Program-made: the position numbers and the translations under genes
Notes under the pieces: model-generated
Told to the model about the DNA's origin: nothing
Seen by the model: only the letters and a program-made list of their open reading frames with translations
The model's database searches: none
Part shown: positions 50,391 to 61,146 of the stretch, piece by piece
Layout: each line of letters starts with the position of its first letter
Numbering within the stretch: the stretch's first letter is position 1
Origin: Buxus sempervirens
Lineage: Eukaryota > Streptophyta > Magnoliopsida > Buxales > Buxaceae
Direction of reading: 5' to 3'
Assembly (NCBI GenBank): GCA_947561395.2
Contig: OX387192.1
Span: 1,240,001-1,304,000, forward strand
Length of the DNA stretch: 64,000 nucleotides

Positions 50391-50981
50391 TTGAAAGAAG
50401 CTTTCAATTTAGCTCTAGGAATGGATCAATGGCAACTTCTCTTTGTGAAAAAATTGAAACAAGGAGATCTACGTAGAACGATGCGGTCCAAAAAGCTAGA
50501 CCATACCCCATTTCTAGCAAGCTTTCCCAGTGAAGAATTGAAGATATTGTTTGATCAACATCTGAAGATTGAAGCTTGGTTAGAATCCGCTGGAGGACAA
50601 GAGAAGGGTTGTATGCAGCTAAGTTATTATTGTCACCAACGGCCATTGAATGGGATTCCAAGGTTCTATTACAAAATCTATTGGCAGCAAATTGCACGAT
50701 CAAACAATCTTAGGCCCGACATGGTTGTTATTGTATCCTATCGATGGCAAGGTGAAAACCTGCATTTGTTGATTGAAAAACAACTGGAAAGGCCAAGAGG
50801 AAGAGACCCTTTTGCTTTAAGAGGTACAAGGTTTTCTTCTTTCTTTCTTTCTTTCTTTTAATTTTATAATTTTCTTTCCTTTTTTGGTGGCTCTAACAGA
50901 TTAACCATTCATGCATGCCCTTTAATGTTGAATTAACTAGTTGGAGCTGTGGATACAACCTTGCGGCTTGGGCCTTCTTAA
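50391..50981 (+). CDS. B3-like (DUF313-like) protein, copy 2
   Basis: Same two-exon structure as copy 1: 50391-50823 and 50947-50981, 155 residues ending AVDTTLRLGPS. Differences are few and mostly conservative (for example VMRSHNLDH becomes TMRSKKLDH), and no stop or frameshift is seen, which suggests recent duplication or selection. The splice acceptor reads TTGGAG rather than TTGCAG as in copy 1. The upstream block with AACTATAAACTCTA-like TATA sequence is shared. Confidence 0.6.
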
Positions 50982-51455
50982 TCAAAGAAGATGGGGTGGA
51001 TCTAATCAATTGAATGGCACTTCTCTTTATTGTTGTGTCCTTTTATGTCAATGGTGGTTTTGATTATATGGACTGCATTTTTTTTTCTTTTGAAAACTTA
51101 AAGGCATGAATCCAAATCTTAGATATTATATTTTGTTGCATTAGTTATTACAAAAGCATGAAATGATGAGATCTTTACCATTTATGCGAAATATGTAGTC
51201 TCTTCTTAATGTTCATATATGATCTTTTCCTAAATCATTCCTAGGAAAGAAACGCTTATTCTCTTTTTTTTGTGTTGTCCATGGAATGCTTTATTTGTTG
51301 ATGAAGTTTTAATTAGGAAAGTCAGTATACTTGGGAATACATGGAGTACGGCTGCAGATGAGAAGGCTAGGCATCTTTTGGCATTCATTTTGTAAATGAG
51401 TTCTAGGGCTTGGAACAAGTTTAAGTAACAAAACAAGTGTTTGGTTGCATTTTTG

Positions 51456-52380
51456 GAATGATTTTTCCCCAAATAAGTTTTAAAAAATACGTTGTAAACA
51501 TGAATCACCCCTATACATGTTTTTGGATTTTTAAAACTCATTTTACGTAAGTGTGGTGTCATACTTGTAATATTTATAACCTTTGAAAGAATGAACAACA
51601 GGTTTAGAAAACTGTTCAAATTGTTCAAACCCATTCCTAGAACTCATTCCTAGATATAGAATGAATGCCACACGCCTTGTGAATGTCTTAATTTAGAAAA
51701 AAAAAAAAAAAAAAAAGGTGTACGGTTGAGCATTCCTTGTTGTATCGTTGGGCTAAAAAAAGTTGCTTCTAATAGAGAAGACATACGTGGAGTGACATTG
51801 TACCATCAAGATGTGAATGAGAAGTATGTTACTCTTTATGTGCATAAGATCTCTCAAAACTTGCTAAAACATCTTTTTGGAATGGATAAAAGACCTTTAT
51901 TTTGGAAGAAATTGTGCACCACTTATTATCATATAACAAGTTATTATATACATTTGATTTAATAATTGTTATACGATTAAAACATCTTCAGGACTTGATG
52001 ATAGTACTATTGACAAGGCGCCCAAGAGAATATATATTAACTGCCAATGAATAGTATGTTATAATAGAAAAAAAATTTAAAAGTTCCATAAATTGTTGTC
52101 ATAAAAAGGGATGTAGTCTTTTGATTAAAAAATTTGCTTGAGTGTAACTGAAGTTATTTCCAGAACGAGTGGGCTAATTAATAACTTTAAGTAAAAATAA
52201 AACAACTATGCCTATTAAGGCATAGCAAACAACTGAAGAGGTTTGACTAATCTGAAATAGCATAAAAATTGTGGGATTTTGTGATGAAAATTCTTTACCA
52301 TTTTTTTCAAACTAAATATAGAATGCCTTCGGGTATAGCTAAAGAGCTGTGCGTTCCTTTTTGGGGACTTAAGAAAACTT
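51456..52380. other. non-coding stretch, no gene seen
   Basis: AT-rich sequence with an A20 run at 51697-51716. No supported gene or element. Confidence 0.5.
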
Positions 52381-52382
52381 TT

Positions 52383-53295
52383 AGGCCCTAATTGGTTCGT
52401 GGAATTAGAGGTAAAATTTGAAGTAAGAATTGGAATTAGGCCCTCAAATTTTTAATTTTTGATTAAGTATTTAAAATTGTAATTATAATTCAGCCTAATT
52501 TCATTGAATTCGTTTTTAGTGTATTTTTTTATGGCCAAATTTACATTGTGATATAATAAAATCCGGATTCTTCTACCCAAGAATTCGGATAGAGAAAATT
52601 TCAAGTCATTAAAAAAACCAGTCTATCTAGAAAGAAGGTTCTAACAAGAGAACTCTAGAAAGAAGAGTGCTTTAGAGAGAGAAAATCTAAAATCAAAAGG
52701 TTTTAGAGAAAAAAACTTTAGAAAAATAGAGGATGATATCAAAGAGAAAATCTAAAGAGAGAAAACTATAGAAAAAGGAAGGAATGCTCAAGAGAGAAAA
52801 TCTAGAGAGTAAAGGTTCTAAAGGGAGAACTATAGAGAGGGGAATGCTCTAGAAAGAGAACTCTAGATATAGGGTAATACTCTAAGAGATAATTTTCTAG
52901 TGAGAGAAAGGGAAGGGGAATGCTTTAGAGAAAGAAAATCCTTTAGAAATAGAATTCTACAAAGAGAAAGCCTTCTAAAGAGAAAATTCTAGAGAGCGAA
53001 AACGCTAGAGACAGAAACATGATATAGAAAGAGAAAATCCTAGAAAGAAAAAGAAGAAAAGAAAATTCATATTATTATCAGTTTCTATAGTTAGTGAATT
53101 GTCACTGAATTTTATAAGCTCGTCTGATCAATTGAATTGAAATTAAAACTAAATTCTTATGAAATTCTCCAAGTTTCAATTTCTTCTGTTATCCAATCAG
53201 AAGAATTTCAAATCTATTAAATTCCAATTCTTAATGATTTGGAATTTGAATTAGAATTCTTAACTTCAATTCCAATTCATCGAACTAGTTAGACG
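52383..53295. mobile_element. possible MITE with an internal minisatellite
   Basis: Left end GGCCCTAATTGGTTCGTGG and, read inward from the right, GTCTAACTAGTTCGATG, followed on both sides by GGAATT/AATTCCAA-rich sequence in opposite orientation. Looks like a PIF/Harbinger-type element, but the target duplication is not certain. Confidence 0.5.
52610..53065. repeat. purine-rich minisatellite (CTAGAGAGAGAAAAT-like units)
   Basis: Degenerate repeats of about 18-24 bp built from TCTAGAGAGAGAAAA and GCTTTAGAGA. One strand is almost all purine apart from CT steps. Confidence 0.75.
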
Positions 53296-53812
53296 GTTAG
53301 ATTTTAGAGAAATCTCTCATCTTTCTCCAATCCTTTGCCCTTTGCACAAATCCTTAGCCATACCTTTTTGTACCTTGAAATTCAAACATGAAGGAGCTCT
53401 TACTCTAATTTTTTGTTGTAATAATTTGTGTCGTAATTTCATCTTATTATTTAATTTTAGAGTAACTATGTTATTAGGCCATACGCAGATTTTTTTCCTG
53501 TCATAAAACTCATAAATCTAATTTTTCACCTCATTTTCTTTTATAATTTTTGATTCAATAGATGAAAAATTCATGGAAATAGTTATATAATTTGTTTCAT
53601 AATTTTACGCACTTATTTTACCTTTATAAAATTCATATATATTAAAATTTCATGAATTTCATGTATGATGATAATATAGGTTGTTCCAAGTATAGAAAAA
53701 TATCTCTTATAATAAATTTAATTCTGAATTCTATATTTCATTTTTAGCCACCACAAATTGTTCAACACATACAAAAAGTAGAAAAAAAATAAAAATAAGG
53801 AATATATATAAG

Positions 53813-54006
53813 TATATACAAATATGTGTGTGTAGTTGGAACATCAAGACACACAATATATATATTATATATACATATATAAATGTCTATACGGTGCTAC
53901 TTAAATGGCAGTATATACAAATATGTGTGTGTGTATTGGAACATCAAGACACACAATATGTTTTATATACATATATAAATATCTGTATCGTGCTACTTAC
54001 ATGGCA
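53813..54006. repeat. tandem duplication of about 97 bp
   Basis: 53813-53911 and 53912-54006 share TATATACAAATATGTGTGTG, GGAACATCAAGACACACAAT and GTGCTACTTA. Confidence 0.85.
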
Positions 54007-54173
54007 CAACTTATATTTACATGTAGCGTTTCATGAAGCTAGTAGATGAAATCTTCATTGTATCATTAAATGGAAATGTCACATGTTATTGTATGATGAG
54101 GCGACACATTGAACATTCGGTCGTTATGCCACATCAACGCGGTCACATGTACCATTGAAGGGTTCATCTAGAT

Positions 54174-54350
54174 TTGTGATATCCCGAGTCCTACATTGCT
54201 TGGGGAGGAGAAGGTTAAGGGTTATATATGTAGGTCTGTGACTCCCTCAAGCAACGAGACCTTTTAAGATAAAACCCAAAAGCAAAACCGTGAGTCCTGG
54301 TGGGCCAAAGCGGACAATATCGTTGCAGGTGGAGTCGGGGTGTGAAAAGA
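54174..54350 (+). mobile_element. LTR fragment (AAGCGGACAATATCGT family)
   Basis: Contains GTCCTACATTGCTTGGGGAG, CTCCCTCAAGCAACGAGACC, AAAACCGTGAG and GGGCCAAAGCGGACAATAT. This order is very common in plant LTR-type repeats. No partner LTR or complete element is seen. Confidence 0.55.
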
Positions 54351-54948
54351 TTTTTGTGGTCATTATATACGATTTCGACCATTTTTTGCTTTGTATTGCT
54401 TTATTTTACCAGTAAAACAAAATTTATGTTGTAGTATTATGTTTGAATCATACATTGTAAATTTATTCTTTTGCAAATTAAGGTGATATTTATAAGTTTG
54501 TTATTGTACAACTGTCATTGTGCCACTTGTGCCAGCCCTTTCGGCATATATAAAAAAAAATGTCCTTAATTGCCATAAATTGACACACAAAGGAATATTT
54601 TCTGCCTTAATAAGGCAAGCTTTCTGCCATTCAATTGATGCAAATAGTTGTCTTTACCATAATCGTTTCCTATTACAAATGCTTATCCTCCTGTTACCTA
54701 TAAGGCAATAAAAAGGCTTTTGCTAAAGTATCGAAACCTTTCTTTCGTTTTTTTTACACCGAACACTATAGACAAAATTTTTCGATGTTGACCAAAAACA
54801 TTGTAGACATAAATGGGTTGTAGGCTCCCTATAAACATTGTAGACATAAAATTTTGGTACCATAGAAAGACTTACCATAAAATTGTACATAGCAACAAAT
54901 TTGTTTCCCATCATAAACCACAAATGAGACATGTATTTTATAAGACAA

Positions 54949-56000
54949 ATGAAAGAAGCTTTCAATTCAACTCTAGGAATGGATCAATGGAAACTTCTCT
55001 TTGTGGTCTTTTAACCTAAATCATATCCCATTTCTACCTAGTTCTCCTAGTGAAGAGTTGAAGACTTCATTTAATCAGCATTTGAAGACTAAAGCATAAT
55101 TAGTTAACGTAAGTTATCAGAAAAGGATGCAACTTTATTTCAACTTTATTTCCTCGCTACATTACCACGATGTTGGGCTTTGGCCCAACACCGCCAACAA
55201 TCCCCCCAGTAACTACGACCACAAGCAAATGCCTACTCCAACACGCAGGCCAAAACTTTCCAACAACAACATGCCTTATAGGGCCCCCAGCACTTGCGAG
55301 CAAGCCAACACCTTTCAACTGGAGCTAACCATATGCCAATGCTTCTCAACCATAGCATACCTTCTTATACCTTTCGACCCAACACCCCTAAGAGTTAGAA
55401 TTTGCTTGAGCGGAAGAGAAGGCATGTATGTAGCTAAGTTATTATTGTCACCAACATGATGGGATGCAAAAGTTTTGTTATAGAATCTACTGGGAAGAAA
55501 TTGTAGGATTAAATGTTCTTAGGCCTAGCATGGATGTCATTGTATCCAAGGTTTTCAATTTTGATTTCGATGGGCGTGCCGATCCCTGAAAAAATCGGCA
55601 TGCCGGCTGCGTGTCGACGAAACACCGGAAAAATCAAAAAGGCAAAAAACTAGAAAAAAATTGATTTTTTTTTGTCAAAATTTCGCCAGCACGCCACTCC
55701 TTTTCGCCGGCACGCCGTAAAAAAATCGCTGATGAAAATTTTAAGAAATTGATTTTTTTTTTCTCTTTATTGCCTGTTTCGCTCGTTTCAACCTGTTTCA
55801 CTCGACACGTTTCGTCGGCAAGCCGCAAAAAATCGATCGATTTTCAAATAAGCGATTTTTTATGTCGAAAAGCATCGATACTTGAAAAAAATCGATTTTT
55901 CGGTGGCATGCCATGCTGATTGTATCCTATCGATGATACAGTGAACACCTATATTTGTTGATTGACAAAAAAAATGGAAAGGCCAAGAGAAAAAGCTCAT
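54949..56000 (+). pseudogene. B3-like gene, copy 3, broken
   Basis: Starts MKEAFNSTLGMDQWKLLFVV, then loses frame. Further matching pieces are at 55025-55120 (FLPSSPSEELKTSFNQHLK-like), 55430-55547 (QLSYYCHQ... and the NVLRPSMDVIV-like stretch) and 55928-55990 (YR...LLIDKKxERPREK). It is interrupted by a ~270-bp insert (about 55140-55400) and by a 371-bp insert at 55548-55918. The conserved upstream block is also present (54490-54720). It cannot encode the full protein. Confidence 0.72.
55548..55918. mobile_element. Mutator-like non-autonomous insertion
   Basis: 371 bp inside the copy-3 pseudogene, flanked by the 9-bp duplication ATTGTATCC (55539-55547, 55919-55927). Interior has repeated inverted motifs (GGCATGCCGG, CGCCAGCACGCC, GCCGGCACGCCG, AAAATCGATT). 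Nine-bp duplications fit the Mutator superfamily, though clean terminal inverted repeats are not evident. Confidence 0.7.
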
Positions 56001-56034
56001 TGATCAGCGCAACCTTACAGAGGAGCATGTGGAG

Positions 56035-56798
56035 AATCTGTTGTAAAAATCGTGATGATAACTGTTCTGTAAATAAAATAATAGGCAGTAGAATTCAAAC
56101 CAGAAACTCAGATTGAACAAACAGGAAATCAGGGAACCAAATTCGGATATGTGAAGTGAATGAAAACAGTAGCAGATAATAGATGATTAACAGGCACTAA
56201 TCTAATAACAGATGTAAACAGATACGAATGGAGATGATTGGAATAAACTTATCAGTCGAAGTGAGATTCAGAAACCTCTGTGCTTAAAGCCTTAAGCGCC
56301 CCCTGTAGAACGAATCTCCAGTGCGACGGGTTGTTCGACGCTATGACTTCCAGCTTTCAACGACAAAACGTCTCTCCAGTAATCCGCACAGAAATACTGG
56401 ACTGAAATAGAACCTTAATAGCAGTGTCACTCGATTCACTTTTGGAAGAGAGGAGGAAGAAGAAGCAGATTTTCGTCTGTACCCAAAACCCTAATCTCTC
56501 TCTTCTTTTTATAAGAGAGGAAATGAACGTTTGTGTCTCTTGAGAGGCACACGTTCACACGATTAACATTAATTAAATATTAATTAACGTTTAATCCAAC
56601 GGTTATAAAACCCAAACGTTTTAGAAAGCAAAAGAAAAACGATTAATATTCAGCATAAAAAGATAGCATCACACACACACACACCACGCCACGCCACGAC
56701 ACGACCGACCGACCGACCGGACGGACAGCGGCGGCGGCGCGCGCGCGCGTGATTCAAAGAAACCCCGACAACAAGGAACATCGTCTCACTTTAGGGGT
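56035..56798. other. unclassified repeat-like non-coding DNA
   Basis: Non-coding sequence with no target duplication or domain that I can identify. It may be part of an LTR on the minus strand. No gene is supported. Confidence 0.4.
56672..56752. repeat. compound microsatellite
   Basis: (CA)n, then CCACG repeats, (GACC)n, (GGCG)n and (CG)n in succession. Confidence 0.85.
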
Positions 56799-56968
56799 TG
56801 CACCCCTTTAGTTCCCACTATTCAATATAAACCATTGGAAATTCTCATAAACTTCCAATGTTTGACCAAAGCAAGTTAAATTAATGAGGTGTCTTTCAAA
56901 CGTGCAATTTTGAGTTGTGTCTATTCTTTGCTGTTCATTGTGCTACAACTCCAGCAAGGAGGGGCAGC
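56799..56968 (+). mobile_element. 3' internal stub of the E5 retroelement with polypurine tract
   Basis: Sequence ending AAGGAGGGGCAGC directly before TGTAGACACC looks like a polypurine tract before a 3' LTR. Upstream extent is uncertain. Confidence 0.55.
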
Positions 56969-57404
56969 TGTAGACACCCCAAAATTGCACGATTTTTTAT
57001 AAATCTTGAAGGAAAGAAATATTTTATTAGAATTTTCAATTCTTTGCATTGGGTTTGAGATCCTTAACCCATTTGAATCCAAAACCGTAAAGGAAAAGGC
57101 CCAAATTCAATCTTTTGTGCAAAGTCAAACTTTTTCAGGTTGAATTTTGTTGACTTTTGACCCCAGAAAATGAAATATTTTTTAAAGCAAGATTTCAAGA
57201 TAATTTTTCCCGGTAATCAGGTTTTTAGCAATGTTATTGCATAAATGAATTTTTTGAGATTTTAAATCTTGACGAATACCTTGGTTTTAACATATTGAAC
57301 CTTTTTTCCAGACCTGAAAAACCGGAATTTTGCCTTGAACTGAAAAGTTGACTTTTTATTCACTTGGAATTTGGGTCTGGAACTATTTTTAATGGATTCA
57401 AATT

Positions 57405-57418
57405 GGGGGGGGGGGGGG
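57405..57418. repeat. G14 homopolymer in LTR E5
   Basis: Fourteen consecutive G followed by TGTTTGCTTATTTACATG. Confidence 0.9.
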
Positions 57419-57542
57419 TGTTTGCTTATTTACATGTAATATCTTAAGTAAATGGAGATTAAAAAATACGAGGACATTTACTTAAACGATATTACATGTA
57501 AATAAGTATTGCCTGTGTTAAAATTAGGATAAAAGCTTCTTT

Positions 57543-57690
57543 TTTTTGTATTCGACAAATAATGCCGGATACAAGTAGCCCTTAATGTATCCGGCAACAT
57601 ATGCCGGATACACATAGGCTCTAGTGTGTCCGGCATCATATGCCGGATACATTAAGGCACTTGTGTATCCGGCCTGACATGCCGGATACG
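57543..57690. repeat. palindrome array in LTR E5
   Basis: Four hairpins. The best has exactly complementary arms TGTATCCGGCA and TGCCGGATACA around a 5-base loop; spacers are of the TAGGCTCTAG type. Confidence 0.8.
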
Positions 57691-57856
57691 CTAGTTTTGC
57701 TCAAAATTAGGGTTTTTCGAGAGTTTTCACATTTTACCATCATGTCCTTCATTAAATGAAGGGAAATCTCAGAAATAGCCTTAAGGTTAAGGTTGGTGGG
57801 CTATAAACATTATGTTGTGTCTACCATTCTCACAAACCCTAACCCTAGCCTTTGCC

Positions 57857-57864
57857 TATAAATA
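57857..57864 (+). promoter_or_regulatory. TATA box of LTR E5
   Basis: TATAAATA within TTTGCCTATAAATAGGAGGC, about 165 bp after the palindrome array. Confidence 0.7.
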
Positions 57865-60129
57865 GGAGGCTCCTCCTCAAGCAAATGGCCATTAACTCTC
57901 TTGCCAATAATTCTTGCCAAGAATCTTTGCCAAGAAGAGCTCCGAGTGAAGAGGGAAACCACTGCGGAATTGCTTCCAGAACTCAGGTAAGCCTTAAACT
58001 TATCTTTTATTTTCTATTTTACATTTCTAGATCTAGATCTCTTCTTCTACCTTTCTGTAGAATAAAGCCTTGTCGTGTGTATGAAAACCCTTCCTCGGCT
58101 CAAAGTATCTTAAGACTCCCCCTAGCCGTAAAACGTGAAGGCGGGATCTAGGAGAAACAAGACTGGGGATTGACCCTAGTATTAGAACCTATTTAGAATA
58201 AAGCCTTTTGAATCTTTGAAGCCCGTTTCATATTCAAAGTACCCCAAGATTATCTTGAAGAACCGTGCTTAACGGGGAGAGAGAACTAAGGGAAACAATA
58301 ATGGAACGGAACCCTAGGTTGCTTTTAGAACCCTATTTTAAATGAATGAGAATGCATGCTATGTTGTTATATTGTTCTTGAATGATTTTCACTTACACAT
58401 ACATTGCACCCGTTTTGGCGGATAGGCTCATATTTTGGCTTTATTACATTTATTGTGATAAATCTGAAATAAATGGCCTCAATCAATTCTGGAATGTTTT
58501 TAAAAGGTTTTTAAAAGATTTGGATTCATCTTGCACGAATCACACACACCTTATCACAGTTTTGAGTTGGTTTTGTTCAAAAAAGGCTTAACTTGACAGC
58601 AACTGTACCCCTACTTTGGACACTCATAACTTCATCGTCCGGATGAATTTTGGAGTGACTCTAGAACCATGAGAAATGTGAGGCTATCTAGTTTATGCCT
58701 ACAAAATTTCATTAATTTCTATCGAACAGATGTTTGACACCTCTCTGTCGAAGTTGATTGGTCAGTTCAGGTTTAAATACGGAACTTGTCACTTCGACTG
58801 AGCGCCATGTGTTCGTTTTAAATCCGATTCGAGTGATTTTTGTTTTTGGGCACTCCTCTATGAGTCTATTTTCAAATCCAATTGGTTTCATAATTGTTTG
58901 ACTCCATTTGTGTCGTGAGCAACAGATTTACTCGGAACTGCTCATCAGTACTTTTTTGGGTAAATCTGTGATCTTCGGGGCCTGTTCGGGAGACCACCCA
59001 AGGCACATCCAAATGAATTTTTGTATGAGGCTAGTTCCATCTGAAATTTGGCCATACAGACTTCAATCACACCAAATTTCGTGGATTTTTATGAAGTGGA
59101 TTTTTCTAGGGGATTTTCCAAACTTGCATGCTTATCACTTTTGATTTTCCCCAGCAGCAACTTTAAAGGAGCATAACTCCTAGGATTTCAACCGGATTTA
59201 CTTGAAATTTTGCATGAGTCTCCTATTTACCATAATCTTTCAAGTGGATTTGGTTTGATTCAATTTAAAATTGGATTTGAATGATTTCAAGACTAATGGC
59301 ATTACTTGTCACCGAATTTTCCGGATTTGATTTAACTTGGCTTTATGCACTCTTTTGCTTGGATTTTTATCCTTTTGTGACATTTCAGAAATGATATTGA
59401 CATAAAAGAGGATCTAAAATCCATTTGGATCTTCATGTGAAGATATCATACATTTGCCCTTTTTCAAGGTTTTTAATGATTTTTAGCAAGCTTTCTTATC
59501 TTTTTTGCATGAACAAACACTTGGCAACCACCTAGTGTGAGTGAATGGGGGTACCTAACACCTTCCCTCGTTCATAATCTAATCCCTTTACCCATCTCTG
59601 GATTTGATTTTCAAGTAGAGTTATTTTTACTCTAGAATTTGTCTTTTGGCTATTTTTGCTTACTTTTGAACCTTTTGGTGTTCATTCACACCCCAAAATT
59701 CTGAATAGTGGCGACTCTCCCACTTTTTACATCGAGCCCCGTGTGTTGACGGAGGGTGAATCATCCCGGTGATTTTTCCCGTGTCTCACAATTGGCTCAA
59801 ACCTTACGAACACAACACAAACGAGACGACCACAACACAGCTACACATAATAAACAGATTTGAAAGTGAAGAGTCTCCAAGTAAAAAAAACTTACAAATA
59901 ATATGACGACTTGAGGAGCACTGAGCAGCGAGAAGGCAAGAAGAATGCAACAAAGATCTGAAATAAACAGATTGCTTGCTCTCTTAATGTCTCATAATGT
60001 CACTGATAGGGTTTGAGGATATATTGTCATCCACTTCAATTCAACAGTTGCATGAATCTTTTCACAACTAACCAATCATATCTCCTACGACTTTGATTTG
60101 GAAAGAAAAAAGGAAGGAAACAAATCCCA

Positions 60130-60320
60130 GTTGCACGAAGTGCCCACTATCCAGTTCCTCAAGTCCTTTACCGCTCCATAGCTTGAGGATATAGAAATCC
60201 TTTACTAAACATTTCTCACACTCAAGTTCCTTCCCACGTAACAAGCCATAGCTATTTAGGTAGGTAACTGGATCAGAATCATCAGATGGGTCATGGGATT
60301 CTGGCGAAGACGAAACCTAA
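60130..60320 (-). pseudogene. unidentified coding-like fragment next to the second hAT copy
   Basis: The minus strand is open for about 63 codons reading SSPESHDPSDDSDPVTYLNS, YGLLRGKELECEKC, LVKDFYILKLWSGKGLEELD and SGHFVQLGFVS. It looks protein-coding in composition, but I do not recognise the family. It follows directly on a leader (TTCGTCTTCGCCAGAATC) shared with the AP2-carrying hAT. Confidence 0.45.
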
Positions 60321-60743
60321 AGAGTAAAGACGATTCTGGTTCTATCAAAAAGGCAAAAACAGGTTGTGGCTATGGCGATTCTGGTTCTACCAAAAAATAA
60401 AAAGGCTGTGGCGATTCTGGTTCTACCAAAAAAGAAAAAGCCTGTGGCGAATGGCGATTCTGGTGAAGAGACGAAGAGTCGAAGACAAAAAGACGAAAAC
60501 CCTAAACCTCAATGCCGCTCCGCTGAAGGCTAAATATGATTTGAAAGTTTCGAAAATTTCACAAACGTTTTAGTCGGGTAACCCGTCGGGTGCACAGGTT
60601 GTAATCGGGTTGACCCGATTTCAGACGGGTTGAGAAAACCTTAACGCGTACCCAACCCAATTATTAAACGGGTCAACCCAACCCGTTTATAATCGGGTTG
60701 GTCGGGTTAACCCGTCGGGTCGGTTCGTGTTTTTCCGGCTCTA
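60290..60743 (-). mobile_element. second copy of the Pack-hAT family, truncated or divergent
   Basis: On the minus strand it begins TAGAGCCGGAAAAACACGAA, matching the left end of the element at 28084. It continues collinearly through the CGGGTTG-rich subterminal region and the leader with GCGGAGCGGCATT and repeated CCAGAATCGCCACAGCC. No opposite end was found to the left, and no target duplication. Confidence 0.7.
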
Positions 60744-60970
60744 AGCACTGGTGGTAGGGACTTTAACTTTTTACTTTTTCATTTGTTATCATTATCAAAA
60801 TAATAATTTGTTAACATTTATATGAAATATCTCAATGCAAAAGTTAGAATATATCACAATAAATTATATCAAAAGTAGCACTGGTGGTAGGGTTTTTTAC
60901 TTTTTACTTTTTCACTTTTTATCATTTATCAAAATAATAATTTGTTAACATTTATATGAAATATCTCATT
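60744..60970. repeat. tandem duplication flanking the second hAT copy
   Basis: 60744-60876 and 60877-about 60970 share AGCACTGGTGGTAGGG and AATAATTTGTTAACATTTAT. Confidence 0.8.
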
Positions 60971-61146
60971 TTCTATGAAACACTTTATACAAAACAACAA
61001 CTTCACTCATGAGGTTACTTAGTCAATTACAATTAGGGAAATTTGTAGATGCACCCCCTGAGGTTTCTGATAATGACAGTCAAACCCCCTCACGTCTAAA
61101 ATCGATCACTTACCTCCCTTGACCTTTGCGTAATGTACGCCTACAT

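Larger units (their letters stand above)
47767..51455. repeat. tandem segmental duplication, unit 2
   Basis: About 3.69 kb collinear with unit 1 at high identity, with a 222-bp MITE present only here. It ends GGTTGCATTTTTGGAATG and runs into unique sequence. Confidence 0.82.
56969..59790 (+). mobile_element. LTR E5 of the TGTAGACACCCC family (probably 3' LTR of a truncated element)
   Basis: Begins TGTAGACACCCCAAAATTGC and ends CCCGTGTCTCACA, 2822 bp. It has a palindrome array (57543-57690), a TATA box at 57857 and the TACCTAACACCTTCCC stretch near 59553. Flanking bases GCAGC and ATTGG do not match, so unlike E1-E4 it is not a clean solo LTR; the polypurine tract on its left argues for a 3' LTR. 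Confidence 0.75.

Noticed and set aside
60744-60751. AGCACTGG as the target duplication of the second hAT copy, with AGCACTGA at 59918
   Set aside because: The left match is imperfect and no hAT end adjoins it; the motif also repeats in the neighbouring tandem duplication.
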